This document shows, one piece after another, positions 29,392 to 39,745 of a DNA stretch of 64,000 nt. A model generated the notes under the pieces. That model saw nothing but the letters and a program-made list of their open reading frames with translations, ran no database searches and was not told where the DNA came from. Position numbers and translations under genes: made by a program. The number at the start of each line of letters is the position of its first letter. The stretch's first letter is position 1. This stretch comes from Cephaloticoccus primus (GTDB taxonomy: Bacteria > Verrucomicrobiota > Verrucomicrobiia > Opitutales > Opitutaceae): contig NZ_LSZQ01000057.1 in assembly GCF_001580015.1 (NCBI RefSeq), forward strand, positions 1 through 64,000, written 5' to 3'.

Positions 29392-29722
29392 CCCACTGCG
29401 CGTGGGGCGGCAGGCAGTGCCTGCTCCCATTTACTGTGCGGTTTGCTGGGCGGGCGTTCCGCCCGCCCAGCAAACCGCACAGTAAGGGACTCCCGACCTC
29501 CGGTCGGGTCGGAGATTTAACCCGTCAACTTTTTCGCCGCGCCCAAATGGGTTCCCGCTTCATTCGCATTTGATGCCTCCCCCCTGTTGCTTCGCAACAG
29601 GGAGAGGCCTTTAAATTCGGGAATCGCGCTTCGTCGCTTAGCGACGGAGCCGATTCCCAAATTAAACGGCACGTGGCGCCACGCCACCGCCCCCCGCGCA
29701 GGGGAGTCTTCGACTGTTTCAT
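29392..29722 (-). repeat. Modular hairpin repeat, copy B
   Basis: Plus-strand order: CCCAC-TGCGC-GTGGG (29392-29406); GCAGGC-AGT-GCCTGC (29410-29424); CCCATTT (29426); a 26-bp perfect stem (29431-29456 with 29460-29485, loop TTC) whose outer 10 bp match copy A but whose inner stem is entirely different; CCCGACC-TCC-GGTCGGG (29492-29508); AAATGGG (29545) complementary to CCCATTT; CCTGTTGC-TTC-GCAACAGG (29583-29601); GGGAATCG (29619) with CGATTCCC (29651); the constant block GGCACGTGGCGCCACGCC (from 29668); CCCC-GCGCA-GGGG (29692-29704); and the end box GTCTTCGACTGTTTCAT (29706-29722). It lies 17 bases after the ilvA stop and 78 bases before the galT start. Confidence 0.88.
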
Positions 29723-29738
29723 CTGGCGAACCACGCGG

Positions 29739-31247
29739 CTACCGCAGGAAGAGTTTGTAGGCGGGGTTTTCGGTTTCGTCCCAGTAGCGGTAGCCGAGTT
29801 TTTCCAGAAAACGCCGCAATGCGGGTTTGTCTTTGGCGGGGACTTGCAGGCCAGCGAGCACGCGCCCGTAGTCTGCGCCGTGGTTGCGGTAGTGGAAGAG
29901 GCTGATGTTCCAGTTGGGCGACATCGCCGTGAGGAATCCCATCAGTGCCCCGGGCCGCTCGGGAAACTCGAAGCGGTAGAGCACCTCGTCGTGTGCGAGC
30001 GGCGAGTGCCCGCCGACCAGGTGGCGGATGTGTGTCTTGGCCATCTCGTCGTTCGTGAGGTCGAGCGTGCAAAAGCCGTGCCGCTCGAAGTACGCCGCGA
30101 TCTTCTCGCTCTCCTCGCGCCCGCCCACGCGGATTCCCGCGTAGATGTGCGCCTCCTTTTCGTCGGCGATCCGGTAGTTAAACTCGGTCACGCTGCGCTT
30201 GCCCACCAGTTTGCAAAAGCGCTTCAGGTTGCCCGGCCCCTCGGGGATCGTGACCGCAAACACCGCCTCGCGGTGCTCGCCGATCTCCGCGCGCTCGGCG
30301 ATGTAGCGCAGTCGGTCGAAGTTCAGGTTCGCCCCGCTCGCCACCGCCACGAGCGTATTCCCGCGCAGGCGCTCGCGCTCCACATACGCCTTTGCTCCGG
30401 CCACCGCGAGCGCGCCCGCGGGCTCCAGCACCGCGCGCGTGTCCTCAAACACGTCCTTGGTTGCCGCGCAGATGTCGTCGTTTTCCACGAGGATCACCTC
30501 GTCCACGTGCCGGCGGCACAGCCGAAACGTCTCCTCGCCGATCTGCTTCACCGAGACCCCGTCGGCAAACAGCCCCGCATGCTCCAGCCGCACCCGCCGC
30601 CCCACCTCCAGCGAGCGCGCCAGCGCGGCCGAGTCTGCCGGCTCCACGCCGATCACCTTTACCTCGGGGCGCACGCGCTTCAGGCACGCCGCGATCCCCG
30701 CCACCAGCCCGCCGCCGCCCACCGCCACAAACACCGCATCCAGCGGCCCCTGATGCTGGTGCAGGATCTCCAGGCCGATCGTTCCCTGCCCGGCGATCAC
30801 CTCCGGATCGTCAAACGGATGCACAAAAGTCAGCCCCTGCCGCTTCTCCAGGGCGCGCGCGTGCGCATCGGCCTCGTCAAACGAATCGCCAAAGAGCACC
30901 ACCTCGCTGCCGCGCGAGCGCACTGCCTGCACCTTCACCTGCGGTGTCGTCAGCGGCATCACGATCACCGCGCGCGCGCCCAGCCGCTTGGCCGCCAGTG
31001 CCACGCCCTGCGCATGGTTCCCCGCCGAGGCGCAGACCACGCCGCGCGCGAGTGCCTCCTCCGACAGGTGTGCCATCTTGTTGTACGCCCCGCGCAGCTT
31101 AAACGAGAACACGCTCTGCATGTCCTCACGCTTGAGCAGCAAGGTATTGTTCAGGCGCGCCGAAAGCTGCGCCGCCTTTTCCAAAGGCGTCTGCCGGGCC
31201 ACATCGTAAACCCGCGCCGTCAGTATTTTTTGTAAATAGTCAGTCAT
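29739..31247 (-). CDS. ilvA: Threonine ammonia-lyase (biosynthetic type)
   Basis: This 502-residue PLP enzyme deaminates threonine to 2-oxobutanoate, the first step of isoleucine synthesis. The PLP lysine is Lys50 in VFSFKLRGAYNKM; the phosphate-binding glycine loop is in AVGGGGLVAGIAACL. The C-terminal ~170 residues hold two ACT-like regulatory domains (AVFAVTIPEGPGNLKRFCKL and RFEFPERPGALMGFLTAM), so it is the isoleucine-feedback-regulated long form. Repeat copy B starts 17 bases after its stop. It is divergent from metY with a 293-base gap. Confidence 0.96.
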   Translation of the reverse strand: MTDYLQKILTARVYDVARQTPLEKAAQLSARLNNTLLLKREDMQSVFSFKLRGAYNKMAHLSEEALARGVVCASAGNHAQGVALAAKRLGARAVIVMPLTTPQVKVQAVRSRGSEVVLFGDSFDEADAHARALEKRQGLTFVHPFDDPEVIAGQGTIGLEILHQHQGPLDAVFVAVGGGGLVAGIAACLKRVRPEVKVIGVEPADSAALARSLEVGRRVRLEHAGLFADGVSVKQIGEETFRLCRRHVDEVILVENDDICAATKDVFEDTRAVLEPAGALAVAGAKAYVERERLRGNTLVAVASGANLNFDRLRYIAERAEIGEHREAVFAVTIPEGPGNLKRFCKLVGKRSVTEFNYRIADEKEAHIYAGIRVGGREESEKIAAYFERHGFCTLDLTNDEMAKTHIRHLVGGHSPLAHDEVLYRFEFPERPGALMGFLTAMSPNWNISLFHYRNHGADYGRVLAGLQVPAKDKPALRRFLEKLGYRYWDETENPAYKLFLR

Positions 31248-31540
31248 CGAAACAGTCCCGGAGGATACCCCCTCTGGAGGGGTGCATTTCTCCCAAGCCC
31301 CCCAAACGCTGTCGATGCCAAAGGGGATTTTTCCGCGCCATTCGCCCCATTATAAGACGCACTTGGAGCGCACACACGCGGGCCGCCCAACCGGGATGCG
31401 CACGCAGCCACGACGGGCCAACGGGCGATGTGCGGCAGCGGCGCCCCGCCCGACAAAAGGCGCGGCAACCCGATAAAAGCGACTATGCCTGCGAAGCCCC
31501 CTTGCGCTCGGGGCCACCGCCCCGATAGTCGCCAGCCATT
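31248..31540 (+). promoter_or_regulatory. Divergent ilvA-metY control region with a structured metY leader
   Basis: The last ~60 bases before metY can fold: GCGACTAT (31479-31486) pairs perfectly with ATAGTCGC (31525-31532), enclosing CGGGG-CCACCG-CCCCG (31509-31524) stacked directly on the outer stem, and the start codon follows eight bases later. At the ilvA side, ACCCCCTC and GAGGGGT (31267-31284) form another hairpin. Further GC-rich segments with GGCAACC (31465) lie between. Methionine genes are often controlled by SAM-sensing leaders, but I cannot match this to a known SAM riboswitch class. Confidence 0.4.
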
Positions 31541-32842
31541 ATGCAACTCCAAGGACTCGGAACCAAGGCCCTGCACGCTGGACAGCAGGCCGACCCCACC
31601 ACCGGCTCGCGCGCCGTCCCCATCTACCAAACCACCAGCTACGTGTTTCGCGACACCGAGCACGCCGCCAGCCTCTTCGGGCTAAAGGAGCTGGGCAACA
31701 TCTACACGCGGATGATGAACCCCACTACCGATGTGCTTGAGCAGCGCATCGCCGCACTCGAAGGCGGCACGGGCGCCCTCGCCCACAGCTCCGGCCAGGC
31801 CGCCATCACCAACGCCATCCTCAACATCGCAGGCGCGGGCGACCACATCGTCTCCGTCGCCCAACTCTACGGCGGCACCTACAACCTCTTTCACTACACC
31901 CTCGCGCGCTTGGGGATCGAGATCTCCTTCGTCGACGCCGCCGAGCCCGACGCCTTTCGCCGCGCGCTGCGCCCCAACACCAAGGCCTTCTACGCCGAGG
32001 GCCTCGGCAACCCCGCGCTCAACATCTTCCCCATAGAGGAGGTTGCGAAAATCGCGCGCGAAGCGGGCGTCCCCCTCATCATCGACAACACCGCGCTGAG
32101 CCCCTACCTCAACCGCCCCGCCGAGTGGGGCGCCAACATCGTCATCCACTCCACCACCAAGTACCTCGGCGGTCACGGCACCTCCATCGGCGGCGTGGTC
32201 GTCGACTGCGGAAACTTCGACTGGAGCACGGGCGGGCGCTTCCCCGGCTTCACCCAGCCCGACCCCAGCTACCACGGCCTCGTTTACTGGGACGCGTTTA
32301 AAGCCTTCCCGCCGACCGGTGGCACCAACGTCGCCTACATCTTCAAAATGCGCGTGCAGCTCCTGCGCGACATCGGCGCCTGCCTCTCGCCCTTCAACGC
32401 CTTCCTCACGCTCCAGGGCATCGAGACCCTGCACCTGCGCATGCCGCGCATCTGCGAAAACGCGCTCAAGACCGCCGAGCTGCTTGCCGCGCACGACAAG
32501 GTCGCCTGGGTAAACTACCCCGGCCTCAAAGACAGCCCCAACCACGCCGCCGCCAGGAAGTACCTCAGCGGTGGCTTCGGCGGGCTCCTCGGCTTCGGCC
32601 TCAAAGGCGGCTACGAGGCAGGGCGCAAATTCATCGAATCGCTCAAACTGTTCTCCCACGTGGCCAATATCGGCGACGCCCGCTCGCTCGCGATCCACCC
32701 CGCCAGCACCACGCACAGCCAGCTCAGCCCCGCAGAGCAACTCGCCTCCGGCACCCCGCCCGACTACGTGCGCCTCTCGCTCGGCACCGAAGACTTCACC
32801 GACATCCAGACCGACCTCGAACAAGCCCTCGCCCTGGCCTGA
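31541..32842 (+). CDS. metY: O-acetylhomoserine sulfhydrylase (Cys/Met metabolism PLP enzyme)
   Basis: This 433-residue PLP enzyme makes homocysteine from O-acetylhomoserine and sulfide. Marks are [22 protein letters not shown] at the start, the Y-x-R-like site [20 protein letters not shown], the PLP lysine in [18 protein letters not shown], and the C-terminal [16 protein letters not shown] with [14 protein letters not shown]. The extra ~50-residue segment after the lysine ([19 protein letters not shown]) separates the OAH sulfhydrylase class from shorter cystathionine synthases. It begins close to a structured leader and ends facing the ABC ATPase gene. Confidence 0.95.
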   Translation: MQLQGLGTKALHAGQQADPTTGSRAVPIYQTTSYVFRDTEHAASLFGLKELGNIYTRMMNPTTDVLEQRIAALEGGTGALAHSSGQAAITNAILNIAGAGDHIVSVAQLYGGTYNLFHYTLARLGIEISFVDAAEPDAFRRALRPNTKAFYAEGLGNPALNIFPIEEVAKIAREAGVPLIIDNTALSPYLNRPAEWGANIVIHSTTKYLGGHGTSIGGVVVDCGNFDWSTGGRFPGFTQPDPSYHGLVYWDAFKAFPPTGGTNVAYIFKMRVQLLRDIGACLSPFNAFLTLQGIETLHLRMPRICENALKTAELLAAHDKVAWVNYPGLKDSPNHAAARKYLSGGFGGLLGFGLKGGYEAGRKFIESLKLFSHVANIGDARSLAIHPASTTHSQLSPAEQLASGTPPDYVRLSLGTEDFTDIQTDLEQALALA

Positions 32843-32854
32843 CAAGCTACCAAC

Positions 32855-32902
32855 GAGACTCCCGCTACGCGCGGGGCTGCCCCACGCGCAGTGGAGTCTT
32901 CG
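32855..32902 (-). repeat. Partial modular repeat E (end hairpin and box)
   Basis: GACTCCCGCTACGCGCGGGGC and GCCCCACGCGCAGTGGAGTC form an imperfect inverted repeat. The right half contains CCAC-GCGCA-GTGG (32882-32894) followed by AGTCTTCG (32895-32902), matching the end hairpin and box of copies A-C. It occupies nearly the whole gap between the convergent metY and ABC ATPase stops. Its box starts five bases after the ATPase stop on the minus strand. Confidence 0.6.
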
Positions 32903-32906
32903 GCGT

Positions 32907-33692
<786 letters not shown>

Positions 33693-33708
33693 TTGCGGCG
33701 GTGGTGCG

Positions 33709-34953
33709 TTACTGAGCGGTGCCGCGGATCACGTCGCCGGGCTCAAGCTTGGCGGCGCGGCGCGCGGGGATGAGGCTGGCGACCATCACCATGACAATCG
33801 CCGTCAGGCTGGCCGCCACGTAGTGCCACTTGTTCCACGAGACGACGAAGGTCTCCGTCTTGAAAATCCCCGAGATCGAGATCGGAATTTTCGAGACGGC
33901 GTAGGTGACGCCCGCGCCAAAGCCCATCCCGAGCAGGCAGCCAATCGCCAGCACGATCCCGGCCTGCCACAGGAAGATCCGGGAGATGTCTTCGCGGGTG
34001 TAGCCCATCGAGCGCAGGATCGCGATTTCCTTGGTCTTCTCCATGACGAGCATCGCCAGCGTGTTAAACATGGCCAGCCCCGCGATGAGCGTGAAGACGG
34101 AGACGGTGATCGCCGACGAGTAGCTCAGCGCGGCAAAGGCCTGGAGCCAGGAGCGCTCGCGCTCTTGCCACGATTTCGCGCTGTGGCCGAGCACCTCGCG
34201 CATGTGCTCGGCCTCCGCCGGAGCGCGGTCTTTATCGACGAGGTTGACTTGCAGGTAGGACGCGCCCGTGGGGCGGGCGAGCAGCGAGCGCGCTTCGGTC
34301 AGGTTGAGATAGAGCGCGACGCGGTCGATGTCGCTGACGCCGGTTTCGTAAAGCGCGGTGACGCGGTAGCGGCGGCTCTGGCCGCCCGTCTCCAGCACGA
34401 AGGAATCGCCGAGGTCGAGCTGGAGCCTCTGCGCCATTTCGAGGCCGAGGATCGCGCCGCGCGGGCTGGCGCGAAACTCGTTGAGGTCACCGCGCACGAT
34501 CTGGCTACCCAGCTCGGAGACGCGCATGTGGTCTTCGAGGTTGATGCCGTAGAGCTTCACGGTCGCATCCTGGTAGATGCTCTTCATTGTGAGGTTGCCG
34601 GTAACGACCTCGGAGACGGCAAGCACGCTCGGGAACTGTGCCAGCGCCTCGCGCAACAGCTTCGGTTCGCGGATGCCCTGGATGTATTTGCGCCCTTCCT
34701 TTTGTTTAACCTCAAAGCCCGAGCCAGCCCCGCCCGCGCTCATGCTGCGCAGCGTGTCCTGGATCTGGTCTTCGATCACGACCGCGCCGCGCGTGCCCAA
34801 GATCGTGCGGATGAAAAACTCCTCGAAGCCCTTGGTCGTCGCCTGCGTAACGATAAACAGCCCGACGCCGAGCACGATACACGAGAGGCTCATCAACATG
34901 GCGCGCTTCTTCGCGGTGAGGAAGCGGTAGGCGATGCGCAGATTGGGCGACAT
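33709..34953 (-). CDS. FtsX/LolC-type ABC permease
   Basis: This 414-residue protein has one N-terminal transmembrane helix (AMLMSLSCIVLGVGLFIVT), a ~230-residue periplasmic MacB-like domain, and three C-terminal helices (AITVSVFTLIAGLAMFNTLA, IFLWQAGIVLAIGCLLGMGF, YVAASLTAIVMVMVASLIPA), ending in the conserved ARRAAKLEPGDVIRG. The coupling segment MEKTKEIAILRSMGYT matches LolC/E and MacB. It exports a lipoprotein-like or amphiphilic substrate, or works as a mechanotransmission exporter with the adaptor and TolC. Confidence 0.92.
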   Translation of the reverse strand: MSPNLRIAYRFLTAKKRAMLMSLSCIVLGVGLFIVTQATTKGFEEFFIRTILGTRGAVVIEDQIQDTLRSMSAGGAGSGFEVKQKEGRKYIQGIREPKLLREALAQFPSVLAVSEVVTGNLTMKSIYQDATVKLYGINLEDHMRVSELGSQIVRGDLNEFRASPRGAILGLEMAQRLQLDLGDSFVLETGGQSRRYRVTALYETGVSDIDRVALYLNLTEARSLLARPTGASYLQVNLVDKDRAPAEAEHMREVLGHSAKSWQERERSWLQAFAALSYSSAITVSVFTLIAGLAMFNTLAMLVMEKTKEIAILRSMGYTREDISRIFLWQAGIVLAIGCLLGMGFGAGVTYAVSKIPISISGIFKTETFVVSWNKWHYVAASLTAIVMVMVASLIPARRAAKLEPGDVIRGTAQ

Positions 34954-35075
34954 GGAACGTAGCGAAAGAGGAGTCGGCGGATGAGCGGAAAAGGTAGTGG
35001 AGGCAGCGAGTGCGATCGACGCGAGGGACGCGAGAAATCTGGGCGCAGTTTACGAGATGTCGGGGGCGGAAATAA

Positions 35076-36185
35076 TCAGGAGCGCGCGCCATCGGGTGCG
35101 GCCCGCACGCGCTGCCCCTCGCGGAACTGGTCAAGCGAATCGACAATGACCTGCTCGCCCGCGCTGAGGCCCTTGGTGATTTCCACAGTCGTCAAGCTCA
35201 CGTAGCCGACCTGCACCCGGCGCAGCTCGACCCGCCCGGCGCGCACCACGTAGACCGAGCTACCGAAAAGCGCGCGCCGCGGGATCAGCGTCTGCTCGTC
35301 GCGCTCGCCGACGACAACCGTCACCTCGCCCGTGATTCCCGGCACGAGCCGCGCGGCGTCGATCTCGACCGCCAGCTCGATGACGTAGCGCTGGGTCGCC
35401 GGATCGGCCGTCGGCAGGATCTTGCTCACCGTGCCGTTGAAGAGCCCATTGCCGTAAGGCAAGAAACGTACCGAGACTTTTTGGCCGACGCGGATGTCCG
35501 CAAAATCCTCCTCACTGATCTTTGCCTCAACGATGCGGCTCGTGGAGATCAGCGTGGCAATGGGGGCGCCGCCGCCGATCAAGTCGCCCGGGCGCGCGTA
35601 GATCTGCGAGACGACGCCGTCGAAAGGCGCGCGCAGCGTCATCTTTTCGAGCTGGCGCTGCTGCTGGCGCAGGGTGGTCTCGTAGGAAGAAAGCGTCTGC
35701 GCGTTGTTCACCTTTTCGAGGGCCGCACGCTGCTCCACCTGCTCGTGCTCGCGGCGGCGCTTGGTGAGCTCCGCATCGGCGTAGCGGCCCGCGCGGTTCA
35801 GCCGCTCGTACTCGGCGAGGTTTTCCGCAGAAGTCGCGAGCTGGAGCTCGACTGCCGAGCCCACCGCGAGCCGCTGCTTCGCCGTCTCGTACTCGGCGCG
35901 CGTGCGCTCCATGTTGAGGAGCAGGTCACCCGCATCGAGCTCGCAGAGGATATCGCCCTCGCTCACGTGCTGCCCCTTTTCGAGCGAGCTGCGCAAGATG
36001 CGCCCGCCCATCTCGCTGCGGATCTGCATCTCGTACTCCGCCTGCACGGTGACGCTGCCCGGGACGGCCTTGATCGCGCGTCCGGCCCGCACCTCTGCCA
36101 CCACAGCCGCAGGCGGCGAGAAGTAGATCCAGACACCGAGAGCGAGGAGCGCTACCAGCGCGACGAGTAGGATTTTCTTACCCAT
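35076..36185 (-). CDS. Periplasmic adaptor (HlyD/MacA family)
   Basis: This 369-residue membrane-fusion protein has an N-terminal membrane anchor (KKILLVALVALLALGVWIYF), a lipoyl-like half (IRSEMGGRILRSSLEKGQHV), a central coiled-coil hairpin (about residues 95-175, heptad-like with ERTRAEYETAKQRL and REHEQVEQRAALEKV), the second lipoyl half (RAPFDGVVSQIYARPGDLIG) and a beta-barrel region. It joins the TolC outer-membrane channel to the inner-membrane permease. Its start is 13 bases after the TolC gene stop, and 122 bases separate it from the permease gene. Confidence 0.92.
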   Translation of the reverse strand: MGKKILLVALVALLALGVWIYFSPPAAVVAEVRAGRAIKAVPGSVTVQAEYEMQIRSEMGGRILRSSLEKGQHVSEGDILCELDAGDLLLNMERTRAEYETAKQRLAVGSAVELQLATSAENLAEYERLNRAGRYADAELTKRRREHEQVEQRAALEKVNNAQTLSSYETTLRQQQRQLEKMTLRAPFDGVVSQIYARPGDLIGGGAPIATLISTSRIVEAKISEEDFADIRVGQKVSVRFLPYGNGLFNGTVSKILPTADPATQRYVIELAVEIDAARLVPGITGEVTVVVGERDEQTLIPRRALFGSSVYVVRAGRVELRRVQVGYVSLTTVEITKGLSAGEQVIVDSLDQFREGQRVRAAPDGARS

Positions 36186-36198
36186 GAGTTTTCGGGAG

Positions 36199-37623
36199 CT
36201 AAGGGCGAGGCAGGTTCTCGATTAGCGGGTCACGGTCGATCTGCGAAACAAGATCAACCTGCCCCATCAGGAAATTAAGGCGCGCGGCGTTGGCACTGGC
36301 ACGCGCTTGATAATAGCCCGCGCGCGCCTGCGCCACAGCGTCACTGGCAGTGCGGCCCGCTGCGAAATCCGCCTCGTGGATCCGCAACCCATCGGCACTG
36401 GCGACGAGGAGCCGGTCGTTGATCTGCATCTGCCGCTGGGCGAGCCCGAGGGCGCGGGCCGAGGCTTGGGCGGCGCGCGGGGCAGTAGATCGAGCCTGAG
36501 CGTAACGGGCTTGCGCCTGCCGCAGTCGCGCGAGCGAGCTGCGCACCGCGCCGCGCGTGGCCCAACCGTCGAAAATCGACCAGCTCACCTGCAGGCCCAC
36601 GTAGCGCGAGGTGACGCCATAGCGCTGGGCGTTATTCAGCGTATAGCTCTGCTCGTCCTGGCTCACGCCGAGTACGAAACTGAGCTTCGGGCGCAGGCGC
36701 GTTTTCTGGTTTTTGTAAGTGAGCTGGGCGACCTCGACCTGCTCGCGCAGCGTTTCCAGCGCGGGTGTGGATGGCTCCGGCTCGGCAAGAAACTCGGCGA
36801 GCAGGCCGTCGGATGCCGCAGCATTTGAAGTCTCGATTTTCGGAAGCTCATCGGGGAGCTCGGCTTCTGCCGGCGCGGGTTTTCCCGTGAGTGCCTCAAG
36901 TTGATCGCGCGCCGTAATAAACGCCAACTCGGCAGAGCCCTCGCCCAAGGTCGCCTGCTCAAGCGCAATCTGCGGGCCAAAGAGCTCGCCCTCCGCAATC
37001 GCGCCGACCTTGGCGCGCGCCTCGGCTGCCTTTAGTGCCTCCTCGGCCTGCCCGCGCATGAAGCGCGCGCCTGCGAGCCGGGATTTCAGCACGATGAGGT
37101 CGAGGTAGCCTTGGCGGATTTCGCGGGCGAGCAGCCGGTAGCCTTCCGCATAATCGCGCTCGGCAATCGCCGAGCGGATATCCCCGATTCGGGCGGTGTT
37201 GCGCTTTTCGCCCCAGTGGAAAACCGGCTGCGAGAGGCCCACATCGTAATACGTCTTGGTCGCCTCAGTGCTGCCCGGCAGGTCGCGGCGGATGTCGCTC
37301 GTAAACACACCTCGCACGGTACTGCTCACGCTGGGGTAGAGCCCGGAGCGCGCCTGGGTACGCTCGCCCGCGGCGGCATCGAGGTCGAGCCGCGCGAGGA
37401 GCATCCGCGGGGACTCGCGCAGCGCAGCGGCGAGGAGTTCGCGCAGTTGCGGGAAATAGTCCTCCGGAAGCGAGAGGACGGGCGCAGGGGCGAAGACGAC
37501 TGCCCCCGCCTGCCCCGCTTGAGCCGACAAGCCCTGAGCCAACGCAGAGGGCACGAGTGATGAGGTGGCGAAACCTAGTAGAGTGAAAAGATGGGCCAGG
37601 CAGGGTCTCACAGGCAGAGTCAC
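36199..37623 (-). CDS. TolC-family outer-membrane efflux protein
   Basis: This 474-residue protein begins with a signal peptide (LAHLFTLLGFATSSLVPSAL, AQG) and contains two long alpha-helical repeats of the outer-membrane efflux family (LLAAALRESPRMLLARLDLD near residue 65, and LRPKLSFVLGVSQDEQSY in the second half). It should form a trimeric channel. It is the first gene of the export operon and divergent from wzm; the 160-base gap holds both promoters. Confidence 0.92.
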   Translation of the reverse strand: MTLPVRPCLAHLFTLLGFATSSLVPSALAQGLSAQAGQAGAVVFAPAPVLSLPEDYFPQLRELLAAALRESPRMLLARLDLDAAAGERTQARSGLYPSVSSTVRGVFTSDIRRDLPGSTEATKTYYDVGLSQPVFHWGEKRNTARIGDIRSAIAERDYAEGYRLLAREIRQGYLDLIVLKSRLAGARFMRGQAEEALKAAEARAKVGAIAEGELFGPQIALEQATLGEGSAELAFITARDQLEALTGKPAPAEAELPDELPKIETSNAAASDGLLAEFLAEPEPSTPALETLREQVEVAQLTYKNQKTRLRPKLSFVLGVSQDEQSYTLNNAQRYGVTSRYVGLQVSWSIFDGWATRGAVRSSLARLRQAQARYAQARSTAPRAAQASARALGLAQRQMQINDRLLVASADGLRIHEADFAAGRTASDAVAQARAGYYQARASANAARLNFLMGQVDLVSQIDRDPLIENLPRP

Positions 37624-37783
37624 AGGCGGGAAAAGCCGCGAGGCAGAAAGCGCAGCTTAGGAATTGCAAGAGTGATCGGGCGCGGGCTGTAGTCGCCGCT
37701 TCGTTGTTCTACCGTGCACAGCGCAGGCGGCGCGGCGCTTCGCCAACAGCAGCTCCTCCCCCTGTACTACGTACACCCTACTA

Positions 37784-38596
37784 ATGCGCCGTATTTTCCG
37801 CCCCCCCTTCATCGCCGACCTCTGGCAACACCGCGAGCTGCTCTGGCAGTTTACCCTGCGCAATGTGGAGCTGCGCCACAGGGGCAGCTACCTCGGCCTC
37901 GTCTGGTCCTTCCTCAACCCGCTGCTCATGCTCGGGCTCTACGTAATGGTCTTTGGCTACATCTTCAGCGGCCGCTTTGGCGTAATCGAAGGCGAATCGC
38001 GCATCGACTACGGGCTGGGGATTTTTCTGGGGCTGACCCTCTTTCACTTCATCTCGGAGACGCTCGGGACGGCACCGAACATTATTTTGGGAAACCCGAA
38101 CTTTGTTAAAAAAGTGGTCTTCCCGCTCGAAGTCCTCCCCGCCGCCAATGTCGGCAGCGCTGCGGTGCACCTCGTCATCAGCCTGATCCTGACCCTGATC
38201 GGCATCCTCTGGCTCGGTCCCGGGCTGCATCTCGGGCTCCTCTGGCTGCCCGTTATCCTGCTGCCAATCATCCTGATGGCGCTCGGGCTCGGCTGGCTGC
38301 TCTCCGCACTGGGCACCTTCTTTCGCGATATTTCCCAAATCATCGGCTTCATCAATATGGTCCTGCTCTGGGCCAGTGGCGTATTTTTCACCGCGCACAA
38401 GTACCCCGCTGCATGGACCTGGCTGCGCTTCAACCCGCTACTGCTGGCGATCGACCTCGCACGCAACGCCGCCCTCTGGGAGCAGCCGCTCTCAATGGCC
38501 CACCTCGCCTACTTGTACGCTTGGGGCCTGGGGCTGTGCGTCTTCGGCAATTACGTATTCCGTAAGCTAAAACCGGTATTTGCCGACGTATTGTAA
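37784..38596 (+). CDS. wzm: Polysaccharide ABC exporter permease
   Basis: This 270-residue ABC-2 permease has six hydrophobic helices: WSFLNPLLMLGLYVMVFGYI, FLGLTLFHFISETLG, VHLVISLILTLIGILWL, LLWLPVILLPIILMALGLGW, FINMVLLWASGVFF and YLYAWGLGLCVFGNYVF. The N-terminal ELLWQFTLRNVELRHRGSYL and the 'LGxxWxxxxPLL' motif are typical of O-antigen/teichoic exporters. Its ATPase partner is the Wzt gene at 47576, at the other end of the same + strand cluster. Together they should export a lipid-linked glycan across the inner membrane. Confidence 0.93.
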   Translation: MRRIFRPPFIADLWQHRELLWQFTLRNVELRHRGSYLGLVWSFLNPLLMLGLYVMVFGYIFSGRFGVIEGESRIDYGLGIFLGLTLFHFISETLGTAPNIILGNPNFVKKVVFPLEVLPAANVGSAAVHLVISLILTLIGILWLGPGLHLGLLWLPVILLPIILMALGLGWLLSALGTFFRDISQIIGFINMVLLWASGVFFTAHKYPAAWTWLRFNPLLLAIDLARNAALWEQPLSMAHLAYLYAWGLGLCVFGNYVFRKLKPVFADVL

Positions 38597-38696
38597 GTAA
38601 CCGCGCGCCGACTTTGCGTATTCGTATCCCCCGCGGCTGGGGGACGGTACGACTCGGAACTACTCCACACTACCCACCTTTTACTTTTTTCATTTC

Positions 38697-39671
38697 ATGC
38701 GCGCCTTTATTACAGGAATCACCGGTCAGGACGGCTCTTATCTTGCGGAGCTTCTGCTGGAGAAAGGCTACGAAGTGCACGGGCTCGTGCACCGGCCCGA
38801 CACCGTGGCCCGCAGCAACATCGGCCATTTGGCGCGCAATGACGCGCTACTCGGCAAGCGGCTCTTCCTCCACAACGGCGCCTTTGAGGACGCTACGCAC
38901 TTGCGCCGGATCATCAGCAAGGCGCAGCCCGATGAGTTCTACCACCTCGCGGGTCAATCCAGCCCGCGACTCAGCCTGGAGCTACCCGAAAGCACGGTCG
39001 ATAGCATCGGCATGGCAACGCTGCGCCTGCTCGAAATCCTGCGCGACCTGCCCAAGCCCACCAAGTTTCTCTACGCCTCCTCCAGCGAAGTCTTCGGCTC
39101 GCCCAGCCACTCGCCGCAAGACGAGCTCACCCCGCTGGTGCCCACGACGCCCTACGGCGCGGCCAAAGCCTTTTCGCAACAGGTGGCCCGCATCTACCGC
39201 ACGGCCTACGGGATGCCCACCTGTGCCGCGATTCTCTACAACCACGAATCGCCGCGGCGCAGCGGCAGCTTTGTCACGATGAAAATCGCCCGCGCGGTCG
39301 CCCACATCAAGCGCGGGCTGCAAGACTCGCTCCCCCTCGGCAGTCTGGAGGGCCGCCGCGACTGGGGCTGGGCCCCCGACTACGTGCGCGGCATGTGGCT
39401 GATGCTCCAACAGCCGGCGGTCGACGACTACGTCCTCGCCACCGGCCAGCTCCACTCGGTCAAAGATTTCGTCGAGGCCGCCTTTGCCCGTGTCGGGCTC
39501 GATTGGCGCGATTACGTGCGGCACGACGAAGTACTGCTCACCACGGTTGAGCCCGTCGCCTCATGCGGGAACCCCGCCAAAGCGCACACCGCACTGGGCT
39601 GGGAAAACACTGTCCCCTTTGCCGAAATCGTCGCCCGCCTGGTCGATAGCGAACTCGCCAAACTTTCCTGA
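38697..39671 (+). CDS. GDP-mannose 4,6-dehydratase-like SDR enzyme (paralogue 1)
   Basis: This 324-residue extended SDR protein has an N-terminal NADP motif [20 protein letters not shown], the serine/glutamate site [10 protein letters not shown], the catalytic YxxxK in [10 protein letters not shown], and the Gmd-type substrate loop [17 protein letters not shown]. It closely resembles the next gene but is more divergent in the middle ([14 protein letters not shown]) and lacks the usual C-terminal length. It may be a dehydratase with altered specificity or act later on GDP-4-keto-6-deoxymannose. A TCCCCC/GGGGGA hairpin lies upstream at 38626-38643. Confidence 0.85.
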   Translation: MRAFITGITGQDGSYLAELLLEKGYEVHGLVHRPDTVARSNIGHLARNDALLGKRLFLHNGAFEDATHLRRIISKAQPDEFYHLAGQSSPRLSLELPESTVDSIGMATLRLLEILRDLPKPTKFLYASSSEVFGSPSHSPQDELTPLVPTTPYGAAKAFSQQVARIYRTAYGMPTCAAILYNHESPRRSGSFVTMKIARAVAHIKRGLQDSLPLGSLEGRRDWGWAPDYVRGMWLMLQQPAVDDYVLATGQLHSVKDFVEAAFARVGLDWRDYVRHDEVLLTTVEPVASCGNPAKAHTALGWENTVPFAEIVARLVDSELAKLS

Positions 39672-39745
39672 AGTGCGCGGGTCACACCGGCCCAGCGGCG
39701 CTTCGCCGCTCACCGACTCTCCACTTTACCTACTTCAATAAGCAC

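Noticed and set aside
31440-31540. Calling the metY leader a SAM-I, SAM-II or SAM-IV riboswitch
   Set aside because: Only the GGCAACC element and the gene context fit. The kink-turn, GAUGAA-type and AAUUCC-type conserved parts could not be found, so a class name would be a guess.
37763-37775. TGTAC-TAC-GTACA palindrome just before wzm as an operator
   Set aside because: Only 5-bp arms, a single occurrence, and no regulator gene nearby; likely chance in a 160-base gap.
38626-39708. Hairpins at 38626-38643 and 39692-39708 as operon-ending terminators
   Set aside because: Neither is followed by a T tract and both lie between co-directional glycan genes likely to be co-transcribed; more probably small repeat hairpins or mRNA-processing sites.
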